This document shows positions 1 to 6,526 of a DNA stretch of 64,000 nt, piece by piece; the stretch's first letter is position 1, and every line of letters starts with the position of its first letter. The notes under the pieces were generated by a model. That model was given only the letters and a program-made list of their open reading frames with translations. It was not told where the DNA came from and searched no databases. Origin of the DNA: Poindextera sp036494815 (lineage in GTDB: Bacteria > Pseudomonadota > Alphaproteobacteria > Caulobacterales > Caulobacteraceae). The stretch lies in NCBI GenBank assembly GCA_036494815.1, contig DASXNV010000004.1:1-64000 (forward strand). The letters run 5' to 3'. The translations under genes were made by a program, and so were the position numbers.

Positions 1-113
1 CTCGCGGCCTTCCAGCCGAATATGTGGAGGTGGCGCACGCCAAGTCCGCAGCCATCAACGCCGCCTTCGATACGGTCCGGCGCGAGCGGGACGCCCTGCT
101 CGCGGCCGATTGA
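1..113 (+). CDS. DnaJ-domain protein, C-terminal end (partial)
   Basis: Only the last 37 codons are inside the window; the reading frame is open from base 3 and stops with TGA at 111-113. The peptide reads RGLPAEYVEVAHAKSAAINA and continues with a charged helix. This matches the end of the J domain in DjlA/TerB-type co-chaperones, where the segment after HPD carries a GLP motif, followed by helix IV with INAAF. By family knowledge such proteins stimulate the ATPase of DnaK. The HPD motif and N-terminal domains lie upstream of the window, so the assignment rests on a short stretch. Confidence 0.6.
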   Translation, partial: RGLPAEYVEVAHAKSAAINAAFDTVRRERDALLAAD

Positions 114-216
114 ATCCGCGACAAACCAGACCGCCGCCCCCGTTGCGCATTGACGTCATACGGTTTGCGGGCGCCATATGGGGGCCTCAGCCGGCCGGGC
201 TTTCAGGAGATCGATC

Positions 217-516
217 ATGGATGGCTTGACGAGTGGCCCGTCGCCGCTGGCCGGCGCCTGGCGCGGTCTGGCTTGGCTGGGCGGCGCCCTGGCCACTCTG
301 GTCGCCAGCGCCATGGCCGCATTGCTGGCCATTTTCTTCACCGCCGCCCTGGCGGTGGTCGCCCTGATGGGCGTTGTCGCTGTCGGCTTTGCTGGCCTGG
401 CCCTGCGGGCGCGCCGCACGGCGAATTCGGGTGACCCCAACCTGATCGAAGCCCGCCGCGTCGGCGGCAACAGCTGGGTCGCCTATGGCTGGGACCAGGA
501 CGGGCGCAAAGCCTAG
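217..516 (+). CDS. Small membrane protein of unknown function
   Basis: This is a 99-residue protein if it starts at the ATG at 217, which is preceded by AGGAG at a normal distance; an in-frame ATG at 178 has no such site. Residues about 15-65 are rich in Ala, Leu, Val and Gly and form one long or two closely packed hydrophobic segments. They are followed by a basic turn (RARRTA) and a soluble tail ending DGRKA. An inner-membrane position with a cytoplasmic tail is inferred. No recognised domain is visible. It stands alone between the DnaJ-like gene and a convergent aminotransferase. Confidence 0.65.
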   Translation: MDGLTSGPSPLAGAWRGLAWLGGALATLVASAMAALLAIFFTAALAVVALMGVVAVGFAGLALRARRTANSGDPNLIEARRVGGNSWVAYGWDQDGRKA

Positions 517-539
517 CTGCGCCGCCTCGACCCTGGACG

Positions 540-1673
540 TCACGTGTTGCGCCTCAGATGGGCGCGAAACGCCGCCAGCCCCTCCTCAAGATTGGCCCGG
601 CCGAAGCCGATGCGGAAACGGTCGGGCGGCGTCGGGCCAAGTTCGGAGCGGTAGATGCCAGAGGGCAGCACCAGCACGCCGGCCTGCTCGACCAGCTGTG
701 CGGCGAAGGCCTCGACACCGTCGGCGCCGAGATAGCGGGGATAGCCGACGCAGCCGCCGTCCGGCCGGCGCCACTCGAACAGGTCCGTGCGCTCGGCGAA
801 AAACGCATCGAGCAGGGCGAGGTTGTCGGTGACCAGACGGCGGTTGCGGCCGAGGATCTTGTCCCGCGCCTTCAGGGCGATCACCGCCAGCCGCTCGGAC
901 GGGGCTGCGTTGCAGATCGACAGATAGTGTTTGTAGCGCTCGAGGCGTGAGAGCAACTCGCGGTCCTGGCAGGCGATCCAGCCGATGCGCAGGCCGGGAA
1001 GGCCATAGGCTTTCGACATCACCCCCAGGGACAGGCCGCGCTCATAGATGTCGGCGGCCTGCGGCAGGTGGATCACGCCTTCGGCGCCCAGGGGGCGATA
1101 GACCTCGTCGCTGAACAGCCACAGGCCGTGGGCGCGGCAAAGGGTGATCAGCGCGTCGAAGCGGTCGCGTTCGAGGATTTTGCCGGTGGGATTATGCGGG
1201 AAGTTGATCGAGATCAGACGGGTCTCGGGCCTGATAGCGGCGGCCAGCCGGCCTAGGTCAAGCGACCAGTCGTCGTTCGGCTCCAAGGGCGCGCCGGTCA
1301 CCGCACAGATGGCCAGGGGCACGGTCTCGGCCGCCTGATAGTTGGGCGTGACGACAATGGCGTGGTCGTCGGGGCCCAGCAGGACCCGCATGGCGACATA
1401 GACGCCCTCCTCGGCCCCGGCGAAACACAAGACGTCTTCCGGCGCGCGTTGGTCGTAGGTCTCGGCGATGGCCTGGCGCAGGTCTGGCGCGCCATGGGTT
1501 TCGGTATAGCCCAGGCGCAGGGTCTCGAACGCCTCGCGATCTTCGGGCGTGGCCAGGGCCAAGAGTTCGGCCAGGTCCAGGGTCTCGGCGTCGGAAGCGG
1601 TCAGGTGGAAACGGGCGGCGAACTCCCATTTGGCGAAATGGGTTTCGAGCCGGAAGTCGGGGAGGGCGGTCAT
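540..1673 (-). CDS. PLP-dependent class I/II aminotransferase
   Basis: This is a 377-residue fold-type I aminotransferase of normal family length. Visible landmarks are NPTG at about 161-164, SDEVYR at 188-193 (Asp contacts the pyridine nitrogen of PLP), the Schiff-base lysine in SKAYGLPG at residue 221, and an RIGF segment near the C-terminus for the substrate carboxylate. The start ATG (1671-1673) overlaps the stop of the upstream regulator in an ATGA arrangement, so the two are translationally coupled. Because the regulator belongs to the DauR/YheO group, the enzyme may act in amino-acid catabolism, possibly of a D- or basic amino acid. That substrate is inference; the sequence alone does not fix it. 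Confidence 0.85.
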   Translation of the reverse strand: MTALPDFRLETHFAKWEFAARFHLTASDAETLDLAELLALATPEDREAFETLRLGYTETHGAPDLRQAIAETYDQRAPEDVLCFAGAEEGVYVAMRVLLGPDDHAIVVTPNYQAAETVPLAICAVTGAPLEPNDDWSLDLGRLAAAIRPETRLISINFPHNPTGKILERDRFDALITLCRAHGLWLFSDEVYRPLGAEGVIHLPQAADIYERGLSLGVMSKAYGLPGLRIGWIACQDRELLSRLERYKHYLSICNAAPSERLAVIALKARDKILGRNRRLVTDNLALLDAFFAERTDLFEWRRPDGGCVGYPRYLGADGVEAFAAQLVEQAGVLVLPSGIYRSELGPTPPDRFRIGFGRANLEEGLAAFRAHLRRNT

Positions 1674-2323
1674 GCGCTGTCTTTCGCCTGAACTGCGGGG
1701 GCTTGGGTCGCGTTCGTCCGCCGCGCCTCGGCCAGATAGCCATAGGCCGCGGCGCGGGAGGCGCCGATCATCTGCGCCACGTGCTCGACCGCGCGCTTGG
1801 CCTCGAACAGGCCGTGGGCGTCGAGAGCGGCGATCAGGGCGATACGCTCGGCCCGGGTCAGGGCCAGGGCGGTCAGGCCCCGCTCAGCCAGCCAGGCGTG
1901 CAGCCGGCTTTGCACCGCCTCGCGCCAGTCCCGCGCGAACAGCGTCTGCGGCTGCGCCTGGCGCGGAGCGACAAAGGCCGCCAGTAACTGCGCCGCCTGG
2001 TCGAGCATGGACACGTCGAGATTGATGCACAGCATCCCGGCCGGCGGATCGCCAAGATCGCGACCGGGCAGGATGGCGCTGACCGATTTCAGCCGCTCGC
2101 CGCGTAGCCCGGTCTTCTCGTAGGGGCCCTGCGCCGGTTCGGCGGCATAGACGGACGGGTCGTCCTCCAGAAGTGAGCTGTCTCCGATGCGCCGGCCAGA
2201 GGTGGCGTTCCAGATGCCGGCGATGCGGCCCGTCGCCAGGTCGTGCAGCACCACCTCGCCATGGGGATGAAGCAGGGCGGATATGGCGGAGGCTACAGGG
2301 GCATAGGCGGTGAGGTCGGACAT
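1670..2323 (-). CDS. YheO/DauR-type transcriptional regulator (PAS-like + HTH)
   Basis: This is a 217-residue protein. The N-terminal half (about 1-115) resembles the YheO-type PAS-like domain: it begins with a segment on pregnancy of HPHGEVVLHDL, then GRRIGDSS, and later GLRGERLKSVSAIL. The C-terminal 60 residues (TRAERIALIAALDAHGLFEA and an ASRAAAYGYLAEAR recognition helix) form the DNA-binding HTH found in DauR, the regulator of D-arginine use. It is the first gene of a two-gene operon with the aminotransferase (4-base overlap). Autoregulation is likely because two copies of a 13-base direct repeat lie just upstream at 2347-2377. The start at 2321-2323 gives the usual MSDL-type N-terminus; longer readings run into non-coding sequence. 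Confidence 0.8.
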   Translation of the reverse strand: MSDLTAYAPVASAISALLHPHGEVVLHDLATGRIAGIWNATSGRRIGDSSLLEDDPSVYAAEPAQGPYEKTGLRGERLKSVSAILPGRDLGDPPAGMLCINLDVSMLDQAAQLLAAFVAPRQAQPQTLFARDWREAVQSRLHAWLAERGLTALALTRAERIALIAALDAHGLFEAKRAVEHVAQMIGASRAAAYGYLAEARRTNATQAPAVQAKDSA

Positions 2324-2346
2324 GGATCGCACCCTGTCTCGGGTTG

Positions 2347-2377
2347 GAATAATTGTCCACATTAGAATAACAGTCCA
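2347..2377 (-). promoter_or_regulatory. Candidate promoter/operator of the regulator-aminotransferase operon
   Basis: On the + strand GAATAATTGTCCA (2347-2359) and GAATAACAGTCCA (2365-2377) are direct repeats with two mismatches, spaced 18 bases. Read on the minus strand, TTGGAC can serve as a -35 element, with AATTAT-like sequence 17-18 bases further on. A tandem operator superimposed on the promoter would suit an autoregulated gene; this is inferred from position and pattern only. Confidence 0.45.
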
Positions 2378-2440
2378 AACGGGTGACGAAGTCCGGTTCG
2401 CCCCCCTCGCCTCGCCGCCGCTTCGTGCTAGATCCTGGGC

Positions 2441-3160
2441 ATGACTCCGATCGACGCTTCCTCGCCCAATTTCGACGCCCGGCGCGCGCCGCCGGACATG
2501 GTGGTGCTGCACTATACCGGCATGGAGACCGGCGAAGCGGCTCTGGCGCGATTGCGCGATCCTGCGGCCAAGGTGTCGGCCCACTACATGATCGAGGAGG
2601 ACGGGAGGCTCTACGGCCTGGTGGCCGAGGAGCGCCGCGCCTGGCACGCCGGGGTGTCGTTCTGGAAGGGCGAGCGGGACATCAACGCGGTCTCCATCGG
2701 CATCGAGCTGGTCAATCCCGGTCACGAATTTGGCTATCGCGATTTTCCGGACGCACAGGTCACGGCGCTGATCGCCCTGCTCACCGAAATTCGGGGACGC
2801 TGGGATATCGCCGACGCCCGCATCCTCGGTCATTCCGACGTGGCCCCCGAGCGAAAGCAGGATCCGGGCGAGAGGTTTCCCTGGAAGCAGCTGGCCGAAG
2901 CCGGCCACGGCCTGTGGGTCGAGCCGCCGGCCTCGCCAGGTGCGCCCTTGGGTTTGGGTGAAGAAGGAACCGGGGTCTTCGCCCTGCAGGCGGGCCTGAC
3001 GCGACTGGGCTATGACTGCGCGCCGTCTGGCCACTACGAGCCGCGCACGGCCACGGCCATCGCCGCCTTTCAGCGCCACTGGCGCCCGGCCCTGGTCGAT
3101 GGGATCGCCGATGGGGAAACCCGCGCGCGGCTCGTCCATCTGCTTAGGGCGGCGACTTGA
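2441..3160 (+). CDS. N-acetylmuramoyl-L-alanine amidase, AmiD-like, with peptidoglycan-binding domain
   Basis: This is a 239-residue, two-domain protein. Residues about 15-150 are an amidase_2 domain: VVLHYTG with zinc ligand His24, GIEL with Glu89, LGHSDVAP with His131, and KQDPG with Lys139 and Asp141, matching the metal and catalytic residues of AmpD/AmiD. Residues about 170-238 are a peptidoglycan-binding type 1 repeat (LQAGLTRLGY, AIAAFQRHW). The enzyme would cut the MurNAc-L-Ala bond of peptidoglycan or anhydro-muropeptides. No clear signal peptide or lipobox is seen, so recycling in the cytoplasm or a non-classical route remains open. The next gene starts inside its stop codon region. 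Confidence 0.88.
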   Translation: MTPIDASSPNFDARRAPPDMVVLHYTGMETGEAALARLRDPAAKVSAHYMIEEDGRLYGLVAEERRAWHAGVSFWKGERDINAVSIGIELVNPGHEFGYRDFPDAQVTALIALLTEIRGRWDIADARILGHSDVAPERKQDPGERFPWKQLAEAGHGLWVEPPASPGAPLGLGEEGTGVFALQAGLTRLGYDCAPSGHYEPRTATAIAAFQRHWRPALVDGIADGETRARLVHLLRAAT

Positions 3161-3744
3161 TTCCGGACGCCGTCATCGAGGTCTTGGAGGGGCCGTGCAA
3201 ACTGCGCGCCGCCGACTTCGTCCTGGCGCCGCTGTGTGACGCGGACATCGACGACATGTTCGCCCACTTCGCCGACCCCCGGGTCACCGAGTTTCTCGAT
3301 ATCGATCCGGTGGAGGCGCGGTTCCAGGCCTGGGACCTGATCGATTGGGCCGCCGCCGTGCGCGCCGCCGGGACTGGCCTGCGCTGGTCGATCCGCGATG
3401 AGGCGGGCGACTTTGTCGGCAGCTGTGGTTTTCACACGCTGACCTATCTGCGCGGCCGGCGCGGTGAGATCGGCTATGACCTGCGGGCGGATCGCTGGGG
3501 CCAGGGGGTGATGGGCCAGATCCTGCCGGCCATGCTGGATTTCGGCTTCGGCCCGCTGGACCTGCACCGGGTCGAGGCCCTGGTGACCCCAGGCAATGAG
3601 CGCTCCTGCGCAGTCCTGGCCCGCCACGGCTTCGAGCGGGAGGGGCTGCTGCGCGGCTATGGTTTCTGGCGCGAGCGGTTCTGGGACCAGATCCTGTTTT
3701 CGCGGCTGCGTGGCGGGGTTGAACCCAAGTCCGCGACCGCCTGA
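3157..3744 (+). CDS. GNAT-family N-acetyltransferase (RimJ/RimL-like)
   Basis: This is a 195-residue protein with the RimJ/RimL-type GNAT layout: an N-terminal strand (FVLAPLCDADI), a central GEIGYDL strand, the acetyl-CoA loop DRWGQGVMG, and the typical end NERSCAVLARHGFEREGLLRGY. It would transfer acetyl from acetyl-CoA to an amine, often an N-terminal residue or a small molecule; the acceptor is unknown. The likely start is a TTG at 3157 that overlaps the TGA of the amidase gene, suggesting coupled translation. No in-frame ATG lies early enough to give a complete fold, so the unusual start is favoured but unproven. Confidence 0.8.
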   Translation: MIPDAVIEVLEGPCKLRAADFVLAPLCDADIDDMFAHFADPRVTEFLDIDPVEARFQAWDLIDWAAAVRAAGTGLRWSIRDEAGDFVGSCGFHTLTYLRGRRGEIGYDLRADRWGQGVMGQILPAMLDFGFGPLDLHRVEALVTPGNERSCAVLARHGFEREGLLRGYGFWRERFWDQILFSRLRGGVEPKSATA

Positions 3745-3814
3745 CAAGCGCGGCCTTACGCCGCGGCGCAGGAAGCGCTTGACGCCTGGGCCCTGCATCC
3801 TCACTTTCCGCGCC

Positions 3815-4213
3815 GGATCAGATGGCCGGGCGGTCGCGGTCTTCGCCGCAAGGCGAGGGTCGAGGAAAGTCCGGGCTCCACGGCGAATAGGCGGCGGGTA
3901 ACGCCCGCCGGGGGCGACCCCAGGGATAGCGCCACAGAAAGTAAACCGCCCCAAAGGCTTAGGTCGGAGGGGTAAGGGTGAAAGGGTGGGGTAAGAGCCC
4001 ACCGCGGACCTGGCGACAGGGACGGCATGGCAAGCCCCGCCTGGAGCAAGACCGAATAGGGACAACGCGCCGAAGCTTGCTTCGGTAGGGCCTCGCCGGC
4101 CTGAGTTGTCCGGGTAGGTCGCGAGAACCGGTCAGCAATGGCCGGTCCAGAGGAATGACCGCCGCGTCCCGCAAGGGGCGGCACAGAACCCGGCTTACAG
4201 GCCGTCTGATCCG
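3815..4213 (+). ncRNA. rnpB: RNase P RNA, bacterial class A
   Basis: This is the catalytic RNA that trims the 5' leader from precursor tRNAs. The conserved core GAGGAAAGTCCGGGCTCC lies near 3861, followed by GGGTAACGCCCGCCGGGG, and the second universal block GCCACAGAAAGTAAACCGCC near 3931. Near the 3' end is the AACCCGGCTTACAGGCC block. The P1 helix is visible: GGATCAGATGGCC (from 3815) pairs with GGCCGTCTGATCC (to 4213), including a G-U pair. The length of about 400 bases fits the family. Ends are set by P1 and may be off by a few bases. Confidence 0.95.
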
Positions 4214-4355
4214 TCTTTTCAACTCATTAAGCGTTACCGGACGATTCTGCGTCCACAGCGGAAACGGATTCGTGGCCAAGCTTTTTGCGGGCCGCTCCGG
4301 GGCCGACGCCTCGAAGGGGCGACGCTCATGAGTGGTTGTGAGTAATACTGTTAAT

Positions 4356-4370
4356 GTTCTTTGTATGTTC
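4356..4370 (+). promoter_or_regulatory. Candidate LexA (SOS) box upstream of mraZ
   Basis: GTTC at 4356-4359, seven bases, then GTTC at 4367-4370 (GTTCTTTGTATGTTC). This matches the alphaproteobacterial SOS consensus GTTC-N7-GTTC at every fixed position. The recA promoter in this window has the same motif in the opposite orientation. The site sits about 200 bases before mraZ. Confidence 0.6.
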
Positions 4371-4457
4371 CGCAGAACTGCAGAATTGACCCATATTTCC
4401 GGTCCGCGACATCTTCACCAGCGCCTCAAATAGGCATTTGGTGTCATTGCATCCCAA

Positions 4458-4473
4458 TTAGTCCCATGTTAAC
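4458..4473 (+). promoter_or_regulatory. Candidate CtrA box upstream of mraZ
   Basis: TTAG (4458-4461), seven bases, then TTAAC (4469-4473). The CtrA consensus in Caulobacter is TTAA-N7-TTAAC, so only one fixed base differs. A site with the identical fixed bases occurs before the chemoreceptor at 57231. CtrA is known to control several Caulobacter division genes; binding here is inferred. Confidence 0.55.
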
Positions 4474-4495
4474 CCCATTGGGCATGGACAGGCAG

Positions 4496-4510
4496 CCCCC
4501 CTATGGGGGG
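4496..4510. repeat. Perfect short inverted repeat CCCCCC-TAT-GGGGGG
   Basis: Six C, TAT, six G. It is unusual in being two homopolymer runs and lies about 60-70 bases before the mraZ start, in the probable leader. It could be an RNA hairpin or part of a protein site; there is no T-run, so it is not a standard terminator. Confidence 0.5.
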
Positions 4511-4566
4511 AAAGCCGGTCCAGGGGATGTTCGATGACGGGGGCGATCGAACTTTAAAGTTGGGGC

Positions 4567-5043
4567 TTGAGCGAGGTGTTTCTCTCGACGTTTGAGAAAC
4601 CAGTGGACAGCAAGCGGCGCATCGTTGTGCCGCAGGAGTTCCGCGCGAGCGTCTCTGGCCCCTTCGATGGCGTGGTCTGTTTTCCGTCCATCGAAGCCGA
4701 CTGCATCGAGGGCGGCGGCAAGGCCCTATTCGACCGCTATCAGAACCTGATCAACGAACTCGAAGTCGGCGACCCGCTTCGCTACGACCTGGAGTTCACC
4801 GTCCTGGGCGGCATGGCCCAGCTGTCGTTCGACACCGCCGGCCGGGTGACCCTGCCGGACAATCTGTGCCAGATGTTCGAGATCACCGATCAGGCCGTGA
4901 TCGTCGGCCTGGGCGACCGCTTCCAGATCTGGCGGCCCGAGGTGTTCCACGCCCAGCGTCCGGAACGCCGCCAATCGGCCCGCGAAGGGCTGGCGGCCCT
5001 GCGCGCCCAGCAGCGCCTCGCGCGCGCGGGAGGCGCTGCATGA
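4567..5043 (+). CDS. mraZ: MraZ, transcriptional regulator of the dcw cluster
   Basis: MraZ is an AbrB-fold DNA-binding protein and the usual first gene of dcw clusters. Two SpoVT/AbrB-like repeats are visible: FLSTFEKPVDSKRRIVVPQEFRA at the N-terminus and FDTAGRVTLPDNLCQMFEI in the middle. Total length is 155-158 residues, normal for the family. Two starts are possible: TTG at 4567 (MSEVFLST) or GTG at 4576 (MFLST, closest to most MraZ proteins). The sequence GAGCGAG lies immediately before the GTG. Its stop overlaps the rsmH ATG in ATGA. In other bacteria MraZ represses its own operon; tandem MraZ boxes could not be assigned with confidence here. Confidence 0.93.
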   Translation: MSEVFLSTFEKPVDSKRRIVVPQEFRASVSGPFDGVVCFPSIEADCIEGGGKALFDRYQNLINELEVGDPLRYDLEFTVLGGMAQLSFDTAGRVTLPDNLCQMFEITDQAVIVGLGDRFQIWRPEVFHAQRPERRQSAREGLAALRAQQRLARAGGAA

Positions 5044-5975
5044 GCGAGGCGGCCCACACCTCCGTATTGCTGGACGAAGTGCTTGACGCCCTGAAGCCCG
5101 CCCCTGGCGCGCGCATTGTCGACGGCACCTTTGGCGCCGGCGGCTATAGCCGCGCTTTTCTGGACGCCGGCGCCGAAGTGATCGCCTTCGACCGCGACCC
5201 CACCGCCGCCCGCTTCGCCGAGCCCCTGATGGCCACCGGCCGCTTTCGACTGATCCAGGACTGCTTTTCCACCATGGCCGAGCATGTGGATGGCGGCTGC
5301 GACGGGATCGCCCTGGATCTGGGCGTCTCCTCCATGCAGATCGACGAAGCCGAGCGCGGCTTCTCCTTCATGCGCGACGGACCCCTGGATATGCGGATGT
5401 CGCTGTCCGGTCCCAGCGCCGCGGATCTGGTCAACACCGCCGAGCCGGCGGAGCTGGCCCGCATCTTCTGGATCTATGGCGAGGAGCGCCAGTCCCGCCG
5501 CATCGCCGCGTTTCTGATGCGCCGTCGGGCCGAGGCGCCGTTCGAGCGCACCCTGGACCTGGCCGAGGTGGTGGAGCGCGCCCTGGGCGGCCGACGCGGG
5601 GCCAAGGTGCATCCCGCCACGCGCGTGTTCCAGGCCCTGCGGATCGCCGTTAACGCCGAACTGGCCGAGCTCGAAGCCGGGCTCGAAGCGGCCGAGCGGC
5701 TGCTGGTCGAGGGCGGGCGCCTGGCCGTGGTCACCTTCCACTCTCTGGAAGACCGCATCGTCAAAGCCTTCTTCACCGAGCGCGCCGGGCGTCTGCCGTC
5801 GGGTTCGCGCCACCTGCCGCCGACCGCCCCCACGGCCAAGCCGACCTTCAGTCTGTTGTTCAATGGCGCCCGTGCGCCCAGCGAGGCCGAGATCGCGGCC
5901 AATCCACGCGCCCGCTCGGCCAAGCTGCGTGCAGGGGTGCGTACCGCCGAACCGGTTTGGAGGGCTGCGGCATGA
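5040..5975 (+). CDS. rsmH: 16S rRNA m4C1402 methyltransferase RsmH (MraW)
   Basis: This is a 311-residue SAM-dependent methyltransferase that adds the N4-methyl group of m4Cm1402 in the decoding centre of 16S rRNA. It opens with HTSVLLDEVLDAL, then the SAM-binding DGTFGAGGYSRAFL loop, followed by FDRDPTA, DLGVSSMQID and the AERGFSF segment typical of the family. The C-terminal part has VTFHSLEDRIVK and the NPRARSAKLR block. The start ATG overlaps the mraZ stop, and its own stop overlaps the ftsL ATG. Position two in dcw is conserved across bacteria. The assignment is secure. Confidence 0.97.
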   Translation: MSEAAHTSVLLDEVLDALKPAPGARIVDGTFGAGGYSRAFLDAGAEVIAFDRDPTAARFAEPLMATGRFRLIQDCFSTMAEHVDGGCDGIALDLGVSSMQIDEAERGFSFMRDGPLDMRMSLSGPSAADLVNTAEPAELARIFWIYGEERQSRRIAAFLMRRRAEAPFERTLDLAEVVERALGGRRGAKVHPATRVFQALRIAVNAELAELEAGLEAAERLLVEGGRLAVVTFHSLEDRIVKAFFTERAGRLPSGSRHLPPTAPTAKPTFSLLFNGARAPSEAEIAANPRARSAKLRAGVRTAEPVWRAAA

Positions 5976-6526
5976 ACCTGTTCAGTCTGCTCAATCGCCG
6001 GGTCCGCGGCTTTCGGATCCTGGAACTGATCGGCGCCGGCTTCCTGACCGCCCTGGTGCTGACCGTCTATCTCGCCAAGACCGGCGCCGGCGACAAGCGC
6101 GACGACATCGATCGCGTCCAGCAACAGATCGAAGAAGAAACCGCCCAGATCCGCCTGCTGCGCGCCGAAGTCGCCGCGGAGGAGCGGCCTGAGCGTCTGG
6201 AAGCCCTGGCCGGTCAGTATCTTGGCCTGCAGCCCGTCTCCGCCAAGCACGAGATCGAACCTGAGGCCTTGGCCGATGTGGCTCAATTGAGCCGGCCGGC
6301 AGAGGCCAAGCCCGCCACAGCAGCGGTCGCCGCCGCCACGCCGCAGGTTCCGCCCGAGCGCGCGCCCGTGGCCAAGGCGACCCATGTCTCGATCGGCGCG
6401 GCGTCCACCGCATCGGTCTCGACCTTGCAGGCCGCCGCCTATGTGGTGCGCCAGAGCGGCGCTCCGGTCGGCGCCGCGTCATCGCGCGCCGTCGCAGCCC
6501 ACGCTGCGGGGCAGGGCGAACACTGA
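5972..6526 (+). CDS. ftsL: Cell division protein FtsL
   Basis: This is a 184-residue bitopic membrane protein in the ftsL position. A short basic cytoplasmic tail (MNLFSLLNRRVRGFR) precedes one membrane segment at about residues 17-36 (ILELIGAGFLTALVLTVYLA). A heptad-like coiled coil follows at about 45-80 (DDIDRVQQQIEEETAQIRLL), then AEERPERLEALAGQYLGLQP, the conserved C-terminal block of alphaproteobacterial FtsL. A long Ala/Pro-rich periplasmic extension (about 105-184) is probably disordered. FtsL links FtsB and FtsQ and helps activate FtsW/FtsI. The start ATG overlaps the rsmH stop, and its TGA overlaps the ftsI ATG. Confidence 0.88.
   Translation: MNLFSLLNRRVRGFRILELIGAGFLTALVLTVYLAKTGAGDKRDDIDRVQQQIEEETAQIRLLRAEVAAEERPERLEALAGQYLGLQPVSAKHEIEPEALADVAQLSRPAEAKPATAAVAAATPQVPPERAPVAKATHVSIGAASTASVSTLQAAAYVVRQSGAPVGAASSRAVAAHAAGQGEH

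Larger units (their letters stand above)
4214..4566. other. Regulatory region between rnpB and mraZ
   Basis: These 353 bases hold no convincing gene. Seen here are two GANTC (CcrM) sites at 4243-4247 and 4267-4271, a stretch of lower GC around 4340-4400, a LexA-type box, a CtrA-type box, and a short perfect palindrome at 4496-4510. It must contain the promoter(s) for the dcw operon. No single -35/-10 pair stands out. Confidence 0.7.

Noticed and set aside
4527..4595. A 22-codon leader peptide ending inside mraZ
   Set aside because: It has an ATG after CAGGGG, but its peptide (MFDDGGDRTLKLGLERGVSL) is unremarkable and its end lies in mraZ codons; more likely chance.
4871..5813. Long open frames on the opposite strand of rsmH, ftsI, murE, alaS and other genes
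   Set aside because: They are side effects of high GC at third codon positions; none has domain likeness or start signals.
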